From Planctomycetota bacterium (GTDB lineage: Bacteria; Planctomycetota; Planctomycetia; Pirellulales; Thermoguttaceae), in contig JAJYGU010000502.1 in the NCBI GenBank assembly GCA_021784975.1, positions 1-24,204 on the forward strand: a stretch of 24,204 nt of DNA. Reading direction: 5' to 3'. The notes beneath the pieces were generated by a model that saw only the letters and a program-made list of their open reading frames with translations, did no database searches and had not been told where the DNA came from. Shown in pieces: positions 13,455 to 21,639 of the stretch; the stretch's first letter is position 1, and each line of letters opens with the position of its first letter. Both the position numbers and the translations under genes were made by a program.

Positions 13455-13793
13455 TCAGTAGCCAAAGTAAAACGACCTTCGTGGTCCCCAGTAACTGAAG
13501 CCGTAGTATGGACTGTAGTACGTACCATAGTACCCCGCATACGGGGCATACCCGTAGTAATGCGGCCCCACGTATCCGTAATACGGATAATAGTATCGTG
13601 GGCCGCGGTACCAGCCGTACCAGCCCGGCCCGTAGCCGTAATACCACCGAACAGGCGTCACGGTCGTGGGCGTGACTGCGGCCGCCACATGGGGAGTCGC
13701 CACCGGATTCGCGGTCCGCTCTTGAGCAAGAGCGGGCACGGAACCGGCCCACAGAAGTCCCAGCAGCGCCACGGTTAAGCTTGCGCCACGCAT
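13455..13793 (-). CDS. Small secreted Tyr/Gly/Pro-rich protein of unknown function
   Basis: 112 aa. MRGASLTVALLGLLWAGSVPALAQ is a good Sec signal peptide (cleavage after ALA or AQ). A short Ala/Val/Thr/Pro spacer follows, then about 65 residues holding 24 tyrosines in YY, YYY and YGY clusters with Gly and Pro (RYYYPYYGYVGPHYYGY). No catalytic motif is present. GGAGGAGG (13803-13810), nine bases upstream, is among the strongest Shine-Dalgarno sequences in the window and confirms the gene is real. Tyr-rich exported peptides of this sort occur in planctomycetes as small hypothetical proteins; a cell-wall, matrix or dityrosine cross-linking role is only a guess. Confidence 0.8.
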   Translation of the reverse strand: MRGASLTVALLGLLWAGSVPALAQERTANPVATPHVAAAVTPTTVTPVRWYYGYGPGWYGWYRGPRYYYPYYGYVGPHYYGYAPYAGYYGTYYSPYYGFSYWGPRRSFYFGY

Positions 13794-13802
13794 AAATATT
13801 CA

Positions 13803-13827
13803 CCTCCTCCCGCGGCTGACCGCCGCG
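13803..13827 (-). promoter_or_regulatory. Shine-Dalgarno with an abutting hairpin, Tyr-rich gene leader
   Basis: On the minus strand CGCGGC-ggtca-GCCGCG (13827-13811; perfect 6-base stem, five-base loop) ends directly at the GGAGGAGG ribosome binding site (13810-13803). The stem could stack beside the site or modulate ribosome access. The remaining 423 bases up to the ligase gene hold no other gene that I can support, only the ligase promoter candidate. Confidence 0.45.
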
Positions 13828-14019
13828 AACGAAGTCGGTCTTTTTCGAGCTCAAACGGCCCGGCGGGGCAAACGCCAAATCCAGCATACATCGAGATCCA
13901 GCCGTTCCCAGCCGGATCCGGCCACTGCACCGGACCACTATTGAATTGTTTAGGGCGCACCCCAGCCAAGGCAAGACCCACCGAAAAGGGGAAAACCTGC
14001 AATTTGTGGGCCGGGGTGA

Positions 14020-14048
14020 TTGCGTTTCTCAGCCGGCCGGTCTACAAT
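14020..14048 (+). promoter_or_regulatory. Candidate promoter for the acyl-CoA ligase gene
   Basis: TTGCGT (14020-14025) and TACAAT (14043-14048) are separated by 17 bases. The -10 differs from consensus at one position; the -35 matches TTG only. The leader to ATG 14251 would be about 195 bases, without a recognisable riboswitch. Confidence 0.4.
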
Positions 14049-14250
14049 CGGCTTGGTGCCATTGCTCTGATTGGCGCGCGTCGGTGGTGAATCCGTTTCG
14101 GGTCACGCGGGGTTCGCTTCGACCCACGAATGACCTGAGGCGGGTATGCGGGGCAGCGTTGGCAGCGCCTCGTCCGAGCAACTGGCTGGCCTTGATGCTA
14201 TGCGGCGCGGGCACGCGGAAGACGTCGACGTCGAGACTTGCCCGTAGCCG

Positions 14251-15990
14251 ATGCTCATGGGTGATTCCTCGAAGGTCTTGCCGGCAGTGAGCGTTGCTAT
14301 GGTCGAGGTAAGTACACCGCACGTGAACCGCCCTTGGCTGGCGCATTATGACGCCGGCGTTCCCCGCAGCATCGAAGTGCCGGAGATCGGCGTTCCGCAA
14401 CTTCTCATTCAGGCCTGCGAGCGCTGGCCCGATCATACGGCCATCATTTACGGACGGCGGCGGTTGCTCTACCGGGAGTTGTACGAGAAGGCACGGCGGC
14501 TGGCGGCGATTCTTCGCGGCCTGGGCGTGGAACAAGGCGATCGGGTGGCCATCATGCTCCCCAACTGCCCGCAGTTCACCATCGCCTTTTTTGGCATCCT
14601 GCTGGCCGGCGGGATCGCAGTGCCCACCAGCCCGATCTACACGGCGCGGGAAGCCGAAATGCAACTGAAGAATTCGGGGGCCAAAGTAGCCATCGCGCTG
14701 GGGCGGCTGGGGCCGATGATCGCCAAGCTGGCCGACGCGGTGGGCCTGCGGCACGTGATCCTCACCTCGCTGCGGAGAATGCTCCCCTTGCCGGATCGCT
14801 GGTTACTCCGCTTCGTCAAAGCGGTTCGTGCCGACGACTTGCCGATCGCCGACCACCGCTTTCACCGCTGGAGGGCGTTGATGAAGCCGGCCCGGCCGAT
14901 CGAAGCCCCGGTCCCGGTGAGCCCGACCGATCTGGCCGTCCTGCAATATACGGGCGGAACCACCGGCGTCTCGAAAGGGGCCATGCTCAGCCATCGCAAC
15001 CTGGTCGCCAATTGCGCACAGGTGACCGCCTGGATGGCTCAGAGTTCCACCGGCACCGGGGTCTATCTGGGGGTGACGCCGTTTTTCCACATCTATGCCC
15101 TGACCACCGTGGTGCTCTCGGCGGTGACGATGGGGGCGACGGTGGTGTGCATGGTGCGGTTCGACGCCGACAAGGTGGTCCGGGCGATCCAGAAATACCG
15201 GCCCAACATGTTCCACGGCGTTCCCACCATGTACGTGGCGATCATCCGGGCGGCGGAGAAGGCCAAGGCGGATTTCAGCAGCGTCAAAGCCTGCCTCAGC
15301 GGGGCGGCCCCGCTGCCGCCCCAGGTACAGCAGCGTTTCGAAGCCATGACCGGCGGAAGCCTGGTCGAAGGATATGGCCTCAGCGAGGCATCGCCGGTAA
15401 CGCACATCAATCCTCTGTGCGGTCCGCGGAAGCTGGGCAGCATCGGACTGCCGGTGCCCAATACCGATTGCAAGATCGTGGATATTGCCGATCCCGATCG
15501 GGAGGTGCCGGTCGGCGAAGCCGGGGTCCTGGCAATCCGCGGTCCGCAGGTGATGCAAGGCTATTGGCAGGCCCCGGCCGAAACCGCCCTGGTGCTCCGC
15601 GACGGCTGGCTGTACACCGGCGACGTAGCCCGCGTCGACGCCGATGGTTTCTTCTACATTGTCGGCCGGCAAAAGGAAATGATTCTCGTCGGCGGCTTCA
15701 ACGTCTATCCGCGCGAGGTCGAAGAGGTGCTGCTGACCCACCCCAACGTGGAAGAAGCGGCGGTGATCGGCGTGCCCGACGAGTACCGCGGGGAAAGCGT
15801 CAAGGCCTTCGTGGTGCCGCGAAACGGTGAGGCAGTCAGTGAAGAGGAGTTGCGGGCGTTCGCCCGGCAACGGCTGGCGCCCTATAAGGTCTTTCGTAGT
15901 CTGGAGGTCTGCCAGTCCTTGCCCAAGACCGCCGCCGGCAAAGTGCTCCGTCGGCTCTTGCGAGAGGGGAAGGGCGAGGAGAAGGTCTAA
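14251..15990 (+). CDS. Long-chain fatty-acid--CoA ligase (AMP-forming)
   Basis: 579 aa, close to the usual FadD length. It activates fatty acids to acyl-CoA via an acyl-adenylate. The P-loop YTGGTTGVSKG is at 233-243, motif A5 GYGLSEASP at 374-382, motif A7 YTGD at 455-458 in GWLYTGDVARVDADGFFYIVGR, the hinge with EMILVGGFNVYPREVEEVL at 476-494, and the catalytic lysine in PKTAAGKVLRR is Lys564. The opening RPWLAHYDAGVPRSIEVPEIGVPQLL is typical of FadD-type ligases. ATG 14251 has no Shine-Dalgarno sequence; ATG 14299 (MVEVSTPHVNRPWL) is a plausible alternative start. It is followed after 136 bases by beta-oxidation genes, which fits fatty-acid catabolism rather than another acyl substrate. 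I leave the symbol blank because chain length preference cannot be read. Confidence 0.92.
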   Translation: MLMGDSSKVLPAVSVAMVEVSTPHVNRPWLAHYDAGVPRSIEVPEIGVPQLLIQACERWPDHTAIIYGRRRLLYRELYEKARRLAAILRGLGVEQGDRVAIMLPNCPQFTIAFFGILLAGGIAVPTSPIYTAREAEMQLKNSGAKVAIALGRLGPMIAKLADAVGLRHVILTSLRRMLPLPDRWLLRFVKAVRADDLPIADHRFHRWRALMKPARPIEAPVPVSPTDLAVLQYTGGTTGVSKGAMLSHRNLVANCAQVTAWMAQSSTGTGVYLGVTPFFHIYALTTVVLSAVTMGATVVCMVRFDADKVVRAIQKYRPNMFHGVPTMYVAIIRAAEKAKADFSSVKACLSGAAPLPPQVQQRFEAMTGGSLVEGYGLSEASPVTHINPLCGPRKLGSIGLPVPNTDCKIVDIADPDREVPVGEAGVLAIRGPQVMQGYWQAPAETALVLRDGWLYTGDVARVDADGFFYIVGRQKEMILVGGFNVYPREVEEVLLTHPNVEEAAVIGVPDEYRGESVKAFVVPRNGEAVSEEELRAFARQRLAPYKVFRSLEVCQSLPKTAAGKVLRRLLREGKGEEKV

Positions 15991-16000
15991 GGCTCGAAGT

Positions 16001-16069
16001 CATCCTGGGCGCAGCGAAGGATCTTGCCAAGAATTCGTGGAAGGTCCCTGGCGATGCTCAGAAGGACAG
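16001..16069. repeat. Palindromic repeat of the GAGCGNAGCGAAG family (one good, one decayed arm)
   Basis: The arm at 16001-16022 is ATCCT-gggcgcagcga-AGGAT with core GCGCAGC. A second, inverted arm at 16044-16069 matches the right arm of the 58-126 copy plus its GACAG tail at 18 of 26 positions. The element lies ten bases after the ligase stop and occupies half of the spacer before the beta-oxidation operon. A GATAAT hexamer at 16084-16089 follows, but no good -35 is seen. Confidence 0.7.
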
Positions 16070-16126
16070 TGCAGTGTTCATTGGATAATGCTTAACATCG
16101 GGGGATGACTGAGAAAGGAGAGGGTT

Positions 16127-18535
16127 GTGCTCACAGTCCGAAAAGCCGCCGTGGTGGGAGCCGGAGTCATGGGCGCCCAGATCGCATGTCACTTGGCCAA
16201 CGTCGGAATTCCCGTTCGGCTGCTGGACATCGCTCCGCAGGAGTTGACGCCGGAAGAAGCCAAGGCGGGGCTCAGCTTGGCGGACCCCAAGGTCCGCAAC
16301 CGCATCACCAACACGCTGTTCAATCGGGCGGTGAAACTGAAGCCCTCGCCGCTTTATGCGTCGGATTTGGCCGCCGGCGTGCGGCTGGGCAACCTCGACG
16401 ACAACCTCGACCTGCTAGCCGACGTGGATTGGGTCATCGAAGCGGTGGTGGAACGACTGGAGGTCAAGCAGAAGTTGCACCGCCGGATCGAAGCCGTGGT
16501 CCCGGCCGAGGCGATTGTTACCAGCAACACCTCCGGCATTCCTTTGCACCTGATCGGCGAGGGCTCACGCCCTAGCGACCGCCGCCGCTTTTTCGGCACG
16601 CACTTTTTCAATCCTCCCCGCTACCTCCGCCTGTTGGAACTGATTCCCACCGCCGACAGCGATCCAACCCTGATCGAGGGGTTCGGGCGCTTTGCCGAGT
16701 CGGTGTTGGGCAAGGGGGCCATCCGCTGCAAGGACACCCCCGGCTTCGTGGCCAACCGCATCGGCTGCTTCGCCATCCAGGACGCCATCTGGCTGATGCT
16801 CGAAGACGGCTACACGATCGACGAAGTGGACGCGATCACCGGGCCGGCCATGGGTCGGCCGCGGACGGCCACCTTCCGGCTGTGCGACCTGGTGGGCGTC
16901 GATCTGATGGTTCAAATGGGTGCGAACATGTCCGCCGCCTTGGTCCACGACCCGGCTCGCGACCGCCTCAAGGTGCCGGAGTTCCTCCAGGAGATGGCCC
17001 GGCGGGGTTGGCACGGCAAAAAGAGCGAGCGGGGGTTCTACGCCAAGGTGGAAGGCCCGCAGGGAAGCGAAGTGCTCACCCTCGATCTGAAAACCATGGA
17101 GCACCGCCCGCGGCAGAAGGCGGCCTTCCCGTCGTTGGACAGCGCCGCCGCCATCGCCGATCCGGGCCAACGGATCAAGGCCCTGGTGGAAGCCCCCGAC
17201 CGTGCCGGCCAGTTCGCTTGGAAACACGTGAGCGCCACCATCGTGTATTCCGCCGACCGCATCCCCGAAATCGCCGACGACATCGTGACCGTCGACCGCG
17301 GCATGCGCTGGGGATACAACTGGGAGTTGGGACCCTTTGAAATCTGCGACGCCTTGGGGCCGCAGTATGTGGCCAAGCGGCTGGAAAAGGAAGCGAGGCC
17401 GGTGCCCAAGCTGCTGGCCGAGTTGCTCTCCGCCGGGAAGAAGTTGTTCTACGAAATGCACGACTCGCAGCCGCTGTATTTCGACCTCGGCAAACGGGCC
17501 GCCCTGCCCGTGCCGCCCCCGCCCGGAAAGATCAACCTCAAGCTGCTCCGCCGGGACGGCAGGGTGGTACATTCCAACCACGGGGCGAGTCTGATCGACC
17601 TGGGCGACGGGGTGGCTTGCGTGGAGTTCCACTCCAAGATGAACGCCATCGGCGGCGACCAGGTGAATATGATCCGCGAGTCGCTGGACATCGTCCGCAA
17701 GCGGTTCGAGGGCCTGGTGATCGGCAACCAGGCCGAGCATTTCTCGGCCGGCGCCAACCTGATGCTGATGTTGACGCAGATTCAGAACGAGGAATGGGAC
17801 GAAGTGGACCTGATGATCCGCGAGTTCCAGAACGTGAACATGTCGCTGCGGGCGTTTGAAAAGCCGGTGGTGGCCGCTTGCCACGGCTATTGCCTGGGCG
17901 GCGGCTGCGAAATGTCGATGAAGGCCGGCCACGTGGTGCTGGCGGCCGAGACCTACGCCGGCCTGCCCGAGGTCGGCGTGGGACTGATCCCCGGAGGCGG
18001 CGGCACCAAGGAGATGCTCATCCGCTCCACCGAAGGCATCAAGTCCAACGACGTGAGCGATTACCTGCCGGCGCTGGCGCGGGCCTTTGAGACCGTGGGC
18101 TTCGCCAAGGTGGGCACCAGCGCCCTCGAGGCCGTCCGCTACGGATACTTCCGGCCGTCGGAAACCACCATCCTGGTGCAAGGCGACCGCCGCCTCGACG
18201 CCGCCAAGGCCAAGGTGCTCGAACTGGCCGCCCAAGGCTACGTGGCCCCTCAGCCCCGCAGCGATCTTCCGGCGGTGGGCATCGCCGGCCTCTCGGCCCT
18301 CCGCCTGCAACTGCACATGATGCACAAGGCCGGCTACATCTCCGAGCACGACAAGCTGATCGGCTTGAAGCTTGGCGCGATCTTCACCGGCGGAGACCTA
18401 AGCGGCTTCCAACGCGTCAGCGAACAATACGTCCTCGACCTCGAGCGGGAGGCCTTCCTCTCGCTCTGTGGAGAGCCGAAGACGATTGCACGTATTCAAC
18501 ACACCCTCAAGACGGGCAAACCGCTCCGCAATTGA
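16127..18535 (+). CDS. fadN: 3-hydroxyacyl-CoA dehydrogenase / enoyl-CoA hydratase fusion, FadN type
   Basis: 802 aa, starting at GTG 16127 after AAAGGAGAGG. The order is dehydrogenase first and hydratase last, as in Bacillus FadN and opposite to FadB/FadJ. The NAD-binding site is AAVVGAGVMGAQIACHLA (8-24); the dehydrogenase dyad is His159 (GTHFFNPPRYLRLLELI) with Glu171; CKDTPGFVANRIG spans 201-213. A second 3HCDH C-terminal-like domain lies near 355-430. The hydratase part (about 495-760) has oxyanion loop HFSAGANL, GYCLGGGCEMSM with the first catalytic Glu, and LPEVGVGLIPGGGGT with the second, so both activities should be intact. It hydrates trans-2-enoyl-CoA and oxidises L-3-hydroxyacyl-CoA to 3-ketoacyl-CoA. 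It is 18 bases upstream of the thiolase that takes its product, clearly one operon. Confidence 0.93.
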   Translation: MLTVRKAAVVGAGVMGAQIACHLANVGIPVRLLDIAPQELTPEEAKAGLSLADPKVRNRITNTLFNRAVKLKPSPLYASDLAAGVRLGNLDDNLDLLADVDWVIEAVVERLEVKQKLHRRIEAVVPAEAIVTSNTSGIPLHLIGEGSRPSDRRRFFGTHFFNPPRYLRLLELIPTADSDPTLIEGFGRFAESVLGKGAIRCKDTPGFVANRIGCFAIQDAIWLMLEDGYTIDEVDAITGPAMGRPRTATFRLCDLVGVDLMVQMGANMSAALVHDPARDRLKVPEFLQEMARRGWHGKKSERGFYAKVEGPQGSEVLTLDLKTMEHRPRQKAAFPSLDSAAAIADPGQRIKALVEAPDRAGQFAWKHVSATIVYSADRIPEIADDIVTVDRGMRWGYNWELGPFEICDALGPQYVAKRLEKEARPVPKLLAELLSAGKKLFYEMHDSQPLYFDLGKRAALPVPPPPGKINLKLLRRDGRVVHSNHGASLIDLGDGVACVEFHSKMNAIGGDQVNMIRESLDIVRKRFEGLVIGNQAEHFSAGANLMLMLTQIQNEEWDEVDLMIREFQNVNMSLRAFEKPVVAACHGYCLGGGCEMSMKAGHVVLAAETYAGLPEVGVGLIPGGGGTKEMLIRSTEGIKSNDVSDYLPALARAFETVGFAKVGTSALEAVRYGYFRPSETTILVQGDRRLDAAKAKVLELAAQGYVAPQPRSDLPAVGIAGLSALRLQLHMMHKAGYISEHDKLIGLKLGAIFTGGDLSGFQRVSEQYVLDLEREAFLSLCGEPKTIARIQHTLKTGKPLRN

Positions 18536-18553
18536 TTTGGATGAGGAGAAATC

Positions 18554-19732
18554 ATGAGAGAAGCTTTCATTGTTTCGGCCGTTCGCACCCCGGTCGGCAG
18601 GGCGGTTCGCGGGACCTTGCGAAACACGCGGCCTGACGACCTTGGCGCGGTGGTGCTCCGCGAGGCCATCGCCCGCGTCCCCGGCCTGCAAGCCGAACAG
18701 ATCGACGACGTGATCCTCGGCTGCGCCATGCCCGAGGGCCCCCAGGGCATGAACGTTGCCCGCATCGCCATGCTCCGGGCGGGCCTCCCCTACTCGGTGC
18801 CGGCCATGACCGTCAACCGCTACTGTGCCTCGGGCCTGGAAACCATCGCCATTGCGGCCAACCGGATCCAAGCTGGGATGGCCGACGTGGTGGTGGCCGG
18901 CGGAGCGGAGACCATGTCGCTGGTGCCGATGGGCGGGAAATCGCCGCTGCCCAACCCGCAACTCATGGAGGAGTACCCGGACGTCTACCTGAACATGGGG
19001 TTGACGGCCGAGAACCTCGCCGACCAGTATCATATTTCGCGCGAAGAGCAAGACGCCTTCTCCTTCGAGAGCCATCAGAAGGCCCTGGCGGCCCTCGACG
19101 CCGGCCGCTTCGCCGAGGAGACCGTCCCCGTGCCGGTCCGCATCGTCTCGCTCAACGGAAATGGTAAACGGGAACAGAAGGAGACGCTGTTCACCGCCGA
19201 TGAGTGTCCCCGCCGCGAGACCTCGCGGGAGGCCCTGGCGGCCCTCAAGCCCTCTTTCCGCGTCAAAGGCTCGGTCACACCGGGCAACTCGTCGCAAATG
19301 AGCGACGGGGCGGCGGCCGTGGTGGTCATGTCGGAGGAAATGACCAAACAGCTCGGCCTGACCCCGCTGGGCCGCTTCGTAGGCTATGCCGCCGCCGGCG
19401 TGCCGCCGGAGGTGATGGGCATCGGTCCCACCAAAGCCATCCCCAAAGTGCTCAAGCGGGTCGGCCTGAAAGTCGAAGACCTCGATCTCATTGAACTGAA
19501 CGAGGCCTTTGCCGTGCAGGCGCTGGCGGTGGTCCACGACTGCGGCCTGCCGCGCGATCGGCTGAACGTCAACGGCGGCGCGGTAGCCTTGGGGCACCCC
19601 TTGGGGGCCACCGGTTCCAAGCTCACCGCCACCCTGCTCTACGAGCTCCGCCGCCGCAAAGGCCGCTACGGCATGGTGACCATGTGCGTGGGCGGCGGCA
19701 TGGGCGGGGCCGGCATCTTTGAAAGGCTGTGA
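18554..19732 (+). CDS. fadA: Acetyl-CoA C-acyltransferase (thiolase), FadA type
   Basis: 392 aa, the normal thiolase length. MREAFIVSAVRTPVGRA is the standard opening. The nucleophile is Cys91 in NRYCASGLETIAIAA. NEAFAVQ, His348 in GGAVALGHPLGATGSK and Cys378 in CVGGGMG complete the active site. It cleaves 3-ketoacyl-CoA with CoA to give acetyl-CoA and a shortened acyl-CoA. Placement directly after the FadN-type fusion favours the degradative role over biosynthetic acetoacetyl-CoA formation. GAGGAGAA at 18543-18550 supports the ATG at 18554. EtfB starts 20 bases after its stop. Confidence 0.93.
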   Translation: MREAFIVSAVRTPVGRAVRGTLRNTRPDDLGAVVLREAIARVPGLQAEQIDDVILGCAMPEGPQGMNVARIAMLRAGLPYSVPAMTVNRYCASGLETIAIAANRIQAGMADVVVAGGAETMSLVPMGGKSPLPNPQLMEEYPDVYLNMGLTAENLADQYHISREEQDAFSFESHQKALAALDAGRFAEETVPVPVRIVSLNGNGKREQKETLFTADECPRRETSREALAALKPSFRVKGSVTPGNSSQMSDGAAAVVVMSEEMTKQLGLTPLGRFVGYAAAGVPPEVMGIGPTKAIPKVLKRVGLKVEDLDLIELNEAFAVQALAVVHDCGLPRDRLNVNGGAVALGHPLGATGSKLTATLLYELRRRKGRYGMVTMCVGGGMGGAGIFERL

Positions 19733-19752
19733 GGACTTTGTGAGGATTTGTC

Positions 19753-20502
19753 GTGAAGATTCTTGTTACCGTTAAACGCGTCCCCGATCCGGATCAAAAG
19801 ATCAAGCTCACCGCCGACGGTCGGCAGTTGGACCTCAGCGGGCTGCCGTGCGTGGTCAACCCCTTCGACGCCATCGCCGTCGAAGAGGCCCTGCGGATCC
19901 GCGAGCGGTCCTCCGAGGCCGGCGAGATCGTGGTGCTGTCCATCGGGGCGGCCGAGTGCGAGGAGCAACTCCGCACGGCTTTGGCGATGGGCGCCGACCG
20001 CGGCATCCGCGTGGACACCCCGGCGGCCGCCGACCCCTGGAATGTGGCCGCCATCGTCCAGGCGGTGGTGGCCCGGGAGCAGCCCGGGCTGGTGCTGATG
20101 GGCAAGCAGGCGGTCGATGACGACTCGAACCAGGTTGGCCAATTCCTGGCTGCACGGCTCAACTGGCCCCAGGCGACCTTCGCCTCCAAGATCGAGTTCG
20201 TCGACGGCCACGCCGAGGTCAATCGGGAAACCGACTCCGGCATCGAACGGGTGCGGATCGCTCTGCCGGCGGTGATCACCACCGATCTGCGGCTCAATGA
20301 GCCCCGCTACGTTTCTTTGCCGGGCATTGTCCGCGCCCGCAAGAAACCGCTGGAAGTGCTGTCCCTGGAGGCCCTGGGAGTGGCCCTCCAGCCCCGCGTC
20401 AAGCTATTGGGGGTGACGATTCCCACCTCTTCCCGGGCAGGCACCCGCCTTCGTGATGTCGACGATTTGGTTCAGCGACTCAAGGAACTAAAGGTTATCT
20501 GA
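19753..20502 (+). CDS. etfB: Electron transfer flavoprotein subunit beta
   Basis: 249 aa. MKILVTVKRVPDPDQKIKL is the classical EtfB start, followed by NPFDAIAVEEALRIRE, ALAMGADRGIRVD, GKQAVDDDSNQVGQFLAARLNWPQATFASKI (split here for length: GKQAVDDDSNQVG, then LAARLNWPQATFAS) and VITTDLRLNEPRYVSLPGIVRARKKPLE in the same order as family members. This subunit binds AMP and docks to acyl-CoA dehydrogenases. The start codon is GTG 19753, with GAGGA seven bases upstream. It lies between thiolase (20 bases) and EtfA (31 bases), so the electron carrier is made together with the enzymes it serves. Confidence 0.93.
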   Translation: MKILVTVKRVPDPDQKIKLTADGRQLDLSGLPCVVNPFDAIAVEEALRIRERSSEAGEIVVLSIGAAECEEQLRTALAMGADRGIRVDTPAAADPWNVAAIVQAVVAREQPGLVLMGKQAVDDDSNQVGQFLAARLNWPQATFASKIEFVDGHAEVNRETDSGIERVRIALPAVITTDLRLNEPRYVSLPGIVRARKKPLEVLSLEALGVALQPRVKLLGVTIPTSSRAGTRLRDVDDLVQRLKELKVI

Positions 20503-20534
20503 GAACTAACGGTCATGAATTAAAGGTCATCTGA
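20489..20534 (+). repeat. Triplicated short motif at the etfB-etfA junction
   Basis: TAAAGGTTATCTGA (20489-20502), TAACGGTCATGA (20507-20518) and TAAAGGTCATCTGA (20521-20534) form a degenerate tandem. The first copy ends etfB (its final TGA), and the last supplies the AAAGG ribosome binding site and first base of the etfA start codon. A small duplication appears to have created the 31-base spacer. Confidence 0.65.
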
Positions 20535-21490
20535 TGCGCATTCTCGTTGTTGCGGAACATGATCAGGGCGCCCTGAAGGGAGTGACCCTTTCGGCCGTCG
20601 GCTTTGCTCGTGCATTGAAAGACGCCGAACCGGAGATCCTGCTGATGGGCCACCAGGTCGGAAGCCTGGCCGAGCAGCTTCGCCGCTACGGGCCGGTCTG
20701 GGTTGCCGACCACGAGGCATTGCGGCTGGCGGCCGCCGACCGCTATGCGGAGATCATCCGTCGAGTGGCCGCCGAACGGCAGGCCTCGATGGTGGTGGCG
20801 GCGGCCTCAACTTTCTCGAAAGACATTCTCCCGCGGGCGGCAGCGCTGCTGGATGGAACCATGGGCACCGACGTGGTCGGCGTGCAGGAGGAAAACGGCC
20901 AACTACTTTTCCTCCGCCCGGTCAACGCCGGCAGCGTAGTGGCCACCGTGGCCTTGATGGGCGAGCCGAAGGTGCTCACTTTGCGGGCCTCGGCCTTCAA
21001 GTCGCCCGAGCCGGGCGAGCCGCAGGAGGTGCATCCGATTGCCGTCGACCCGACCAGCCTGCCCAACCTGATCGAGGTGGTCCGCCGCGACTCGAAGACC
21101 TCGTCACGGCCGGATGTCACCGAGGCGCGGGTGGTGGTCTCGGGCGGTCGCGGGGTGAAAAACGCCGAGGACTTCGAGCGGATCATCGGCGGCCTGGCCG
21201 ACGTGCTTCATGGCGGCGTCGGCTGCTCCCGCGCCCTGGTCGATGCCGGCGTCACCTCCAACGACCTCCAGGTCGGACAGACCGGCAAGATTGCCGCCCC
21301 GGACGTCTACTTTGCCGTCGGCATTTCCGGGGCTGTCCAGCACCTGGCCGGCATGAAAGACTCGAAGGTGGTGGTGGTCATCAACAAAGACCCCGACGCG
21401 CCCGCCTTCGAGGTGGCTGACTACGGCCTGGTGGCCGACCTGTATCAGGCCGTTCCCGAGTTGATCCAAAAGTTGCAGCCGAGTCCCTAG
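20534..21490 (+). CDS. etfA: Electron transfer flavoprotein subunit alpha
   Basis: 318 aa. MRILVVAEHDQGALKGVTL opens the N-terminal Rossmann-like domain. The C-terminal FAD domain has ARVVVSGGRGVKN (about 197-209), VGQTGKIAAPDVYFAVGISGAVQHLAGM and VVVINKDPDAPAFEVADYGLVADL, which bind FAD and are diagnostic for EtfA. With EtfB it forms the soluble heterodimer that takes electrons from acyl-CoA dehydrogenases. AAAGG seven bases upstream fixes ATG 20534. The next gene, 149 bases on, is the membrane Fe-S protein expected to re-oxidise this ETF. Nothing in the sequence suggests the bifurcating type, although that cannot be excluded by eye. Confidence 0.94.
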   Translation: MRILVVAEHDQGALKGVTLSAVGFARALKDAEPEILLMGHQVGSLAEQLRRYGPVWVADHEALRLAAADRYAEIIRRVAAERQASMVVAAASTFSKDILPRAAALLDGTMGTDVVGVQEENGQLLFLRPVNAGSVVATVALMGEPKVLTLRASAFKSPEPGEPQEVHPIAVDPTSLPNLIEVVRRDSKTSSRPDVTEARVVVSGGRGVKNAEDFERIIGGLADVLHGGVGCSRALVDAGVTSNDLQVGQTGKIAAPDVYFAVGISGAVQHLAGMKDSKVVVVINKDPDAPAFEVADYGLVADLYQAVPELIQKLQPSP

Positions 21491-21525
21491 TGGTTGAATC
21501 ATCCTCGGGATGGCCCACTCGGTGA

Positions 21526-21567
21526 GGGCGTGGTGGACGGGAAATCGGCCCAGTGCCCACCACGTCC
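21526..21567 (+). terminator. Hairpin between etfA and the Fe-S oxidoreductase gene
   Basis: GGGCGTGGTGG (21526-21536) pairs with CCACCACGTCC (21557-21567) over 11 bases with one G-T pair, and an inner GGG/CCC may extend it. CTTT follows but no long T-run. It may be a weak or partial terminator, or a 3' end stabiliser, that lowers expression of the downstream gene relative to etfBA. Confidence 0.4.
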
Positions 21568-21639
21568 TTTCGGAGCGTGCCGCCCAGAATCGACAACTTG
21601 CTCTTTCACGCGCCGTGACCGACGGACGAGAGTTGACTG

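Noticed and set aside
13946..14290. 114-codon plus-strand frame before the acyl-CoA ligase
   Set aside because: No domain, overlaps the candidate promoter and the ligase start, and has no ribosome binding site.
16565..18349. 594-codon open frame antisense to the FadN-type gene
   Set aside because: Its sequence is His/Gly/Ala-rich low-information protein caused by GC-rich third positions of the true gene; no motif or ribosome site, and the sense strand has complete catalytic motifs.
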